64,000 nt of DNA from Fomitopsis serialis (Eukaryota; Basidiomycota; Agaricomycetes; Polyporales; Fomitopsidaceae). Shown here in pieces: positions 56,371 through 64,000 of the stretch. The stretch covers positions 1-64,000 of the forward strand of contig NW_025955023.1 in NCBI RefSeq assembly GCF_022376445.1. Direction: 5' to 3'. Below the pieces are notes generated by a model. That model did no database searches. It had not been told where the DNA came from and was given only the letters and a program-made list of their open reading frames with translations. A program made the translations under genes and the position numbers. Numbering within the stretch: position 1 is the first letter of the stretch; every line of letters begins with the position of its first letter.

Positions 56371-58308
56371 CTATCGTGGATCGATCTTGTTTTCAATCTC
56401 CAACATCGAGCAAAGCGCCTGCGTCTGAGGGTTTGGATAGTGTGGCGCTACAGGACAGCATACGTCAATGTCAAACACCCTCGCAGTTGCTACAGCGCCA
56501 TACGATCCAAGGGAACAAGACGTACGTTGGTCCCTCAAGCTAGCGTCCCTATTATCAGCGGTCGGGTTCGGTGGAGGCGCGGTTACCACGAACGCCTGGC
56601 ACTCTTCGATTTTCGTCGCCTTTACGTGCTCTTTCACCCACTCAAGGTCCTTCTCGACAGCAGCTCGGGCGGTGCTCTCGTCGGGATACGTCAGCTGGTT
56701 CAGACCCGTGGACATGTACGGATGGAAGGCGCGTGTGATGGCGAGCCACTCCGGATCAAATGAGAGCACCGGCACAGTCCGCTCGCCCATCGCGGTCTGC
56801 TGGTATTCTGGAGGTTCTGGTATGTCGACGACCTACATTTGCCACCAAGGAGTGCAGGCAGATACCAATGACCTGCATCAGCTTACATACCGCTGAGGTT
56901 GTGAGAAGGAAACGCACCTCCAGAAATTGTCTTCTCGGCAGACATTTGTCAAGAGCGACGAATGTAGTCTCCCGTTGTGGGGGTGGTGGCGGCGGGGGTC
57001 TCGCAACTTGCTCAACTTCGTCATCAAGCATGATCTCGTCCGGATTGGCGGGAGCAGCTGGCGGCTTCTGGTCGGCCGCGTTCGCAGCCTCCGGCTCGGG
57101 AGCTGACGTGGGCCGCTCAGTGCCTGCTGCTTCTCCCGCACCCCCTCCATCTCCATCCTCGATCGTGATCTCGTCGGGGTTCTCCATACCCGCGGCAGCA
57201 GTGCTCCCGCTGTGCCTGTTATTCTCCGCATGGGGAGCGGGCCATGCATTACGTGCGCTTCGAAGCGACAGTGTAGGTGTGCAGCGAACCACCTTTCTGG
57301 CTTGAGGGTTTGCAGGAGGTTCATGAGCGGGGGTGAGCCGAGCACTCCTTTCTTGACGTCGTCGCGGAAGTGGGGCTTGCGCCGGAGGAGGTAGCGGAGG
57401 TCGCCGTGATGCTCGATGCCTTGCGGCCAGTCGTGGGAGAGGAAGACCGTCGGGGATGAGAGCTGTAGCCACAGTCAGAATATATATAAGATGATAGCGG
57501 TTAATACTCGATTCGATCGTTGGCGGAGGACAATGAGGAGGCAGAAGCGATGAGAACGAAGCATACTCACTAAGGATAGTTTCCGGACGTTGTATTCGCG
57601 TATGTGGTAGATGCTACGCATCGACCCATGGTTATACGGTACCCTTTCGTGATGGCCTATAGAAAGCTGTCTCAGCGCTTCCATCGGATACCTGCAGGCG
57701 TTCAAGCACATACCGCGTCGAAAGTCTTGCGGCTTGAATATGCCCGAGGCGCCGGCTATGCGAATCCCGTTCACCTGTACACATCCGGCATGTCCGAGAA
57801 AGTAAATATTGGGTGCAATCCAGCCACCATGATACCTATGTAAGGTCAGTTGACAAGTTGCTTCTGGTGAGACGTGTATATGACGCACAGTTCCCAGAAG
57901 TAACTAGACGCTTCGTGATTACCTCCGATAACGAGGGTGAGCAGAGGTGCTACTTTCTCTCCCGCATAATATCTTTGTAATGACATCAGTAAACGGTCCA
58001 TGACACTTGCGGTCTTCATATCAACGCTCGCAATCTGATCTGACCTACTTCCAAAACTCGCCCAGCTGGCGATACTTGTCTGGTACGGCCATGCATTGGA
58101 GGTCACGGTGGTTGCGGATAGCCTGGAAGTCACCACAGATGAGGAGCAAGTCCACTTTGTAGCTATGACGCTGTTCGAGGTTGTGTAGCTCAGCGTATAT
58201 GGCGTCGAGCTCGCCGTGGCAGCAGCCTTCGATGGCAACCTGGTGCGAAGTCTGAGTATCGTGTATGGTTCGGAACGCGTAGCTTAGCACGCCGGTCTGT
58301 ACCTTCAT
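56371..58308 (-). CDS. DBR1: RNA lariat debranching enzyme Dbr1
   Basis: Hydrolyses the 2'-5' phosphodiester bond of excised intron lariats in the nucleus. The first exon holds only ATGAAG; then come [115 protein letters not shown] and [12 protein letters not shown], in Dbr1 order. These are the metallophosphoesterase motifs, with the cysteine (C-x-H) in place of the first Asp as is usual for Dbr1. The C-terminal domain has [50 protein letters not shown] and [19 protein letters not shown]. About eight exons. Between HLHCRF and the acidic insert (two NPDEI motifs) one C is missing near 57240. As the gene is single-copy and conserved, an assembly error is likely. Confidence 0.9.
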
Positions 58309-58601
58309 GGCTGAGCAATTCTTGGCCCCGTTCTGCGCTTTTTGTCACTGACTGATGTAGATGTCGAAGTGCCCGATGCTTGTTCAATAGACCAGGCGTA
58401 GTGCTAATAAGTGGCTCACAAGGAGTGGCTGAGATTCGTTCGAGGTCCAGGACGATGTGGCACGTGATTGCTTCTGGCGGATCTGAGATGGCGATCGACT
58501 CTGTCTTCGACTGCAAGTTTTCCCCAGCCACAGCGCCCGCACACCTCCTCCTCCTTGCTATGTTGCGCACAATGTACGTTGTTGTGAATTCGAAAAATAA
58601 T
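58309..58601. promoter_or_regulatory. Shared upstream region of DBR1 and RPF2
   Basis: The two genes start about 290 bp apart and point away from each other, so this segment should contain both promoters. No specific site is assigned. Confidence 0.6.
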
Positions 58602-59778
58602 ATGCTGCTACAGTATATGAAGAAAACCAAAAAATGCACGTTCCAAACGGGCCCTTCAGGCGCGTGAGCCGAAGGAGGTCGAGGACGCAAGAACAGCGAT
58701 CTTTGTCAAGGGTACGCACACGGGCGAGAAGGTTAATGCGGTAATGAAGGAACTAGTGCGTAGCGAGCTCTGTTATACGGGCTCTGTCACTCATTCACGC
58801 ACGGTTTCGTCTCGCTAAGATGGCCCTCAAACGACCAAATGCCATTCATTCTCGAAAAAGAACGCCGTAAGGCCATTTGAAGACGCTTCTTCGTTAGACT
58901 TCTGGGCAAAGAAGAACGACGCGAGCTTGTTTGTGGTGGGCAAAGCACAAAGAAGCGGCCAGATGGACTAGTATTCGTACGCATGTACGACGAACGAGTA
59001 CTGGACATGTGCGAGGTTGGGGTAGAGAAGTGGATCAGTATGAACGAGTTCAAGGTGCGTGGATCTTCGCAATACTGTAAAACCCACTGATCGTCATTTC
59101 TTAGACACCGAAGGCCACCCTGGGCATAAGCCATTGATGCACTTCGCATCTGAGCTCTTCGACACACATCCGCGCTTCGTCCAGCTGAAGTCTCTCCTAT
59201 TGGACTTCTTCAACGGGGAAGCTATTGACTCCATCTGTCTCGCCGGACTCGAGCACGTCATCAGCGTTTCTCTCGGGCCTACCCCAGCTTCGCTCAATAC
59301 CACCGCCACCTCCAACCCGCTGCTAACATCGACCTCTACTTCCTCAGCCTCAAGCTCAGCCGACTTGCCGACAGTGCATGTCCGAGTGTACAACGTGAAG
59401 CTGCTCGCCTCCGGAACGCGCATTCCGCGGGTGGAGCTCACGGACATGGGTCCGTCGATGGACCTCGTACTGAGGCGACACACGGAGCCCGATTCGGAGC
59501 TCCTCAAGCAGGCACTCAGGCGGCCGAAGCTGCGGAAGCAGGAGGTGGAGAAGGGACTCGGCAAGAAGCGGAAGAACATGGAGGTGGACGAGATGGGTGA
59601 CCTGCGCGGGAGGATACACGTTGCCAAACAGGATCTGAGCAAGTTGCAGACGCGGAAGATGAAGGGACTCAAGAAGGGAGGGGGAGAGACATTCGACGAG
59701 AGTGGGGAGAGCGGAGGCGAGGAGGAAGAGGTGGTCCGAGTCGATGCGCAGTCGAGGAAACGGAGGAAAATCTCATAG
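58602..59778 (+). CDS. RPF2: Ribosome production factor 2 (Brix domain)
   Basis: Nucleolar assembly factor that, with Rrs1, recruits the 5S RNP to the pre-60S particle. Readable pieces in order: KPKNARSKRALQAREPKEVE, TAIFVKGTHTGEKVNAVMKE, MALKRPNA, SKKNAVRPFEDASSLDFWAK, NDASLFVVGKAQ, GLVFVRMYDERVLDMCEVGV, ISMNEFK, KPLMHFASELFDTHPRFVQL, LEHVISVSL, VRVYNVKLLASGTRIPRVEL and ELTDMGPSMDLVLRRHT, with a basic/acidic C-terminal tail ending SRKRRKIS. Introns: about 58758-58819 and about 59057-59105. The N-terminal start is uncertain because the frame changes once near 58620-58635. Three more single-base losses lie near 58845, 58950 and 59127. Since RPF2 is essential in yeast, these are more likely sequence errors than decay. 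Confidence 0.88.
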
Positions 59779-60325
59779 TACGTATGCTACCGCTCTTTGC
59801 TACACGCATTCGCTTCGTCCTACATGTTTATCACTGTTAGTCGGAGGCTCAATGGTGCGGGTCTCTTCGATGAAGTATTTTTTTGCTCTCGAGCTCTCTG
59901 ATCACTTGCCTTGGTATTGTGACACCAGATATCACTTTCCGGGTCAGTGCAATGCCACATCTATTCAGTACAACCATGCGCAGTATGCTGTACGTAAGCC
60001 TTCCCAGACGCAAGGCTGAGCTCGCCCCGGGATGTCTAGCTTACAGCGCGCGACAACAGGCTGTCAACGACCAGTTCCCATTATTTAAAACCTGAGACAA
60101 TCGATGCATCTATAGAGTAATCCTTCGGCGTGGTGAGAAACAGAAAAATGTCGAGATGCTTCCTCGTGCGGGAGTACAACCCGTCGTTGAGCAGGGCGGT
60201 ACGATGTACGATATGTTCAGGAAGTAGGTTACAATCGGACATACACCTGGGCACAGCAAACCGAGTGAAATTAAAATTCTATCTCAGAGGGCATGGGCAC
60301 CTAACAATTAACAATCGGCGGCTGT
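59779..60325. other. Intergenic, no supported gene
   Basis: Convergent 3' flanks of RPF2 and the HNH-like gene. No frame is recognised. Confidence 0.5.
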
Positions 60326-61798
60326 CTATAACGACGATAGCGACAGCGCAATGGAATAAGACATGTCCGCTTGCAAAGTCACTTCCGGCCCATCGTACGA
60401 CACTACGGACGTCCAGAAAGCGGGGCCATTCGTATCTGGAAGCACGGAATCGCTTGCAGCGGAACGCGTTCTGTACAGGGCACCGAACACAGAAGCGGCT
60501 CCACTCAGGTGGAGGACACTGGTGAGCGCAGCGTGAAGTCGTAACAGCCTGGGATTGGGAGGTTCGACTCCGGGAGGTTTTTGGGAGGGCTGAAGAGGCT
60601 GCGGTGTGGTGCCTGAGTTCGGGACACTGGCATTGTCATCCGAAGACGTAAACTCGGTGTTGCGATCCTCGAATGTGACATGACGGTCGACGTGGCTCGC
60701 GCCGGCATGGTTTGGATGGTGAACCTTGATCTCATAACGGTTTGGAGTCTGCGAAGGGTTCAGTTACATTCCAATTACAAAGTGTTGCGTCAAGGGGTCA
60801 CCGGTCATGGCCCGATCGACTGACCTCAGTAGCCCTCAAACACCAAGCGAACATGTCAAAGCCTTGGCGTGCCGTCGGACTGAGGAGCAAGCAATTGTGG
60901 GTCTCGTCCACTTTTGCCAAATTGTGGAGGATCGAGTCATCGACCTCGCAATAATGCCTCAAGACGTCCACAAGTCATCGTGGAACGAATCTGTGCCGAT
61001 ATGAGCATTGGGCATGATTCAACGCGCAGAGCTTACCTCTTCCGTCGTGTCAGCGCCGAAATAAACACGCTTGACAATTCTGATTCCTTCCAAGTCTAAT
61101 TCTGGCGCGCCCGGAGAGATCTCATTAGGTGCGACAGGGTTAACCAACCCAGTCATGAAACAGGTGTAGTGATCTCTTTGCAGCAACTGTGCATCATGAG
61201 CGAACGTCAAATGGGTGGAGAGGAGTTGGCGTACCGCTGCTCTCATCCCGCTACACCGATCCGTCAGCCAGTTGGGTTCGTCCTCCGACATTGGTGTGCT
61301 ATAATTAGAGTTTTCGAGTGGGATTTGGTGGTCTTGCCTCGCGCGTACGAAAACTGTGAATCAAGACCGTCAGGTGCCTGTATAAATGGTCATATGAAAA
61401 GACTCACTAGGCCAGAGTACGAACGCTGCCCAAGCCGACGCAAGTTCTGCCAATCGCTCCGCTATTGCCTTGGGGTCGGTTCCACAAAAAGCATCGCCGG
61501 CGCATGTGCAGATCGCAGCCGACACATATCGCTTCCCAGATGTGAGACCGAGGTCATCTGCCGTCTGGTAGAGCGAGTGGAAGAAACGTGTAGCGGTGAA
61601 GATAGGGACCTTTGCTGAGACTTGCGCTATTCGGGACGCCCACCTAGGCGTGTTCAGCGCAGCGAGAGACGGGTCGTCGTACACCCCGAGGAGCTTGTTC
61701 GCGTGGGAGTGCAGGGTTTCGTTGGAAAGAGTGACATTGCTGAAGGCTTGGTCAATTGCTTGTCTCGTTTTTTCGTCGAAGAAATGACCGGAAGCCAT
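60326..61798 (-). CDS. HNH-nuclease-like protein
   Basis: Matches the layout of a large Agaricomycete family with an HNH-type domain. From MASGHFFDEKTRQAIDQAFS the first exon runs to AAFVLWP (GTGAGT donor), with a helical N-terminal region. Next come PMSEDEPNWLTDRCSGMRAA, DAQLLQRDHYTCFMTG (the RD...C start of the HNH core), ELDLEGIRIVKRVYFG, LHNLAKVDETHNCLLLS, ARQGFDMFAWCLRATE, TPNRYEIKVHHPNHAG, and the C-terminal PNPRLLRLHAALTSVLHLSG. Stop at 60326. The His usually found in an AHI-like core motif is absent; GIRIVKR stands in its place, so nuclease activity is doubtful. An in-frame ATG 86 codons upstream (62056) would lengthen the protein. Function of the family is not established. Confidence 0.6.
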
Positions 61799-62056
61799 AC
61801 GGCCGAGTAACGAGATGGATCCGATGATGGCGGCGAGAGCAGGCGTCGCGGATTTGCAGCGGGGAGAAACAGGGGGCGATGTGTGAGACGGAAGCAAGAC
61901 GGAATCGTCGGGACTATGACTATGAGCCCCGGCTTGCGAGTGGCTTAGGTCAGCGAAGAAGGGGTGTCGGACACCAAGTGAACGTCTGAGGAATGTTGTC
62001 GCCGGCAGGGACATGAACATTGTACATCTGTCTCCATGGTAAGTACGTGCATTCAC

Positions 62057-63178
62057 CGTTCAACGCGCTCGCGACACATCCTGAGGTTCGGACCCATCTG
62101 CGCGAACTTCGCAGTTACAACGCGGTTACATGCAGTCAGGTGACCGTGATTAGCGGGCGGACGACACTAGCGTAGTCTGCTGAATTCGTCTCGTTCTCCT
62201 TCAACTTGTACATAGCAGTGGATCAAGGGAAGGCCCAACCGACCGCGAACATGCTTCATGTGAGCCCCTATGGGATGTGCCTGACCTTGAATACAACAGT
62301 TTTCAGCGTGTACGCTCAGACTAGCTCTTGACGCGGCGGGACCTACCGTTCAAGCAGTGAGCAACGACAGCTCTGGAGGACAATACCGGTGTCATACCTT
62401 ATAGGAAGCGGAGAACATCGCTTATGATCTTCGCGTCGTACAGGCCGCGACATGACACCGTGCACATAGGAGTGAGTTATGTGGATGCGCTGCTTGCACA
62501 TCCATATGGAGCGTCCAAATCGCCGGTAAGTTACACGCAGATCGCAGTATACCTGGGCACATAACGAGATAGCAATAGAGTTCTGACAGCGTCATACCGC
62601 ACAGCTCACTAGTTCCGTCTAAGTTAACTTTTACAGTGTCAGCCGCAGCAGTAGAGACTATCCTGTATCTGGCGCTCTCGAATTTGTATTTGCGAAAGTT
62701 GAGGCGATCATCCCCTCGTCGCCGGTGTTGTTCTCGAATGAAGCTCTGCGATGTGGACGACGATGTCGGGGAGAAGAGACGGGGACGTGTGTGAAACGGA
62801 AGGGACGGGGCTGTGAGCGGCTTAGGTAAGCGGGGGTGGCGGAGGAGGCCAGGTCAAGAGGGGGGCGAGCAAGAGGGGGGCGATAACAAAATTTCAGACG
62901 TCCTCCTCCCAAATCCCAGAGACCCCGAAGACTGGGTAGGGGGGGGGGGGTTCCGTTTTGGGATAGCAAGCGCCCAGGTGCAGTCCCAATACGGAAGTTC
63001 CTCCCGATGTATTCCAGATGCACGCAATGCGCATCCATAACTCGGAGGACAGTGTGAGGTCGCGGTCGGCTTAACGATTACTTCTATAGTACTCGTAACA
63101 CTCTCGTACCATACTTGATTTGTACAATATGTAGATTAATGGTAAAGTATATGCATGTTCGCCGGGTACACAGCCTGA
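62057..63178. other. Intergenic with partial copy of HNH-gene upstream sequence
   Basis: Around 62690-62850 the sequence resembles 61800-61960: GGGGAGAA...GTGTGTGA(A/G)ACGGAAG and TGAGCGGCTTAGGTAAGCG against CGAGTGGCTTAGGTCAGCG. This suggests a decayed duplicate of the 5' end of the neighbouring gene. A G10 run lies at 62941-62950. No complete gene is supported. Confidence 0.45.
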
Positions 63179-64000
63179 TCACCGCTTCTGAACACGCCGT
63201 CTCTTAGCTCCCCGCGAGCCTGTAGCTGTCCACGACGAGGCTGCTGCACCAGACGTAGGTCCAAGGGGTTCAGGAAGGGGTGGGAGTGATGGCTTGTACG
63301 GAATGTGACTGTCAGGTATTCTCAAGCCTTTGTCTTCTTCGTCCGAGATGTACATATCACGAATAATCGCTGGCGGAAGTGGTATCAGTGCGTCCAGTCC
63401 GAGTCCTGCGTTGTCGATGCTATAGGTGGGATGGAAGACACGCATATGCTCACGGAGATTGTACTTCCATATCGCAGTCCAGTTCCCCTCTTTCTCAGTC
63501 TTGCACCCGGGTATCTTGCATACAAACGGCACGTTCGTGCAAGGCGTAGTTCCGGACGTCTTGAGGCTCGGTTGATAGAAGAAGAGCCTATAGTAAGGGC
63601 ATTCACTTCTTGCCTGTGGTGAGCTCCCACCCGTACCCTTGGTCATTGTCGGCGCGACACACAGCCGCTCGGGACGTCCACAGAAGCCACATGGCAGCTC
63701 GGGCAGAGCGATCTTCAATGCATATCGTGGTGGTGAGTTGCTGTACGTTACGTCTCGAAGTATTTGATACTCACATGCTGTCCTTGTAAGTCTTCATGTA
63801 CACCTCGCAATGCTTTGAGGATATGTTCGCCGACGTGGTTCCGCATCCGCGCTGGTTCCACCTCCACAAGGCATTGATAGCACCTTCGCTTCGTGTCGTC
63901 CGTCATTCTCTGGGCTTCCAAGTATTGGGCTGCATCTTCAGAGACGAGCATCGGACGCCCTGAGCATAACACATGAGATTGAGCTTGAGCTGACCGAGTA
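63179..64000 (-). CDS. Cysteine/histidine-rich zinc-finger-like protein (N-terminus outside window)
   Basis: Two exons are visible. The first (from beyond the window edge to about 63774) contains YLEAQRMTDDTKRRCYQC and MRNHVGEHILKALRGVHED. After an intron with a GTGAGT donor the second reads IALPELPCGFCGRPERLC, SLKTSGTTPCTNVPFVC, CKTEKEGNWTAIWKYNLREH and HMRVFHPTY, and ends KRRRVQKR at 63179. Paired Cys and His residues (CYQC...H...H, CGFCGR...C, C...C...H...H) suggest two or three zinc-binding units, a pattern I recall from multi-copy Agaricomycete proteins of unknown function. A DNA-binding role is plausible; the basic C-terminus could be nuclear targeting. N-terminal extent is unknown. Confidence 0.5.

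Overview
The window reads as genomic DNA of a filamentous basidiomycete, probably an Agaricomycete. It is GC-rich, genes are split by short introns of about 48-61 nt with GTRNGT donors, and recognisable proteins (RPF2, DBR1, a TLH-type RecQ helicase, a Copia element, a C2H2 regulator, HNH- and DUF6532-like proteins) look basidiomycete. No telomere repeat was seen.

The left half (about 1-36 kb) has accessory, subtelomere-like character. It holds six minus-strand members of one unrecognised gene family, called MVG here after its conserved N-terminus. Members 1-5 lie between 1 and 10 kb and member 6 at 30 kb. The family falls into two subfamilies with a conserved exon layout; two members end in a SUMO-interacting-motif-like tail and one carries a Zn2Cys6-like cysteine cluster. 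The genes are interleaved with three different families of CpG-rich palindromes that tend to bracket gene blocks. Between the blocks lie an intact telomere-linked-type RecQ helicase (11.4-14.9 kb), a GC-rich tandem repeat with a period near 158-160 bp (16-19.8 kb), a gene with an H1-like Lys/Ala/Pro/Thr tract and a possible PARP-type zinc finger (20.4-22.3 kb), and a 5-kb satellite of 317-bp units, each made of two diverged halves of about 158 bp (22.5-27.5 kb). A broken DUF6532-like gene with an SQSYG-rich region ends this part.

At 36.1-43.0 kb two insertions are nested. A foldback element with 506-bp inverted repeats and 9-bp target duplications (Mutator-like) carries tRNA-like pol III boxes in both arms. 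A Copia retrotransposon with identical 254-bp LTRs sits in its loop. The foldback element itself interrupts an older exon.

The right part (43-64 kb) is ordinary chromosome: a single-pass membrane protein, a C2H2 zinc-finger transcription factor, a head-to-head DBR1/RPF2 pair, an HNH-like gene and the end of a zinc-finger-like gene. Long stretches at 45.5-47.4 and 49.8-56.4 kb show no gene I can support. Several conserved genes, including essential RPF2, are interrupted by single-base losses, mostly in short homopolymers. I take these as probable assembly errors, so frameshifts here should not be read as pseudogenes without raw reads.
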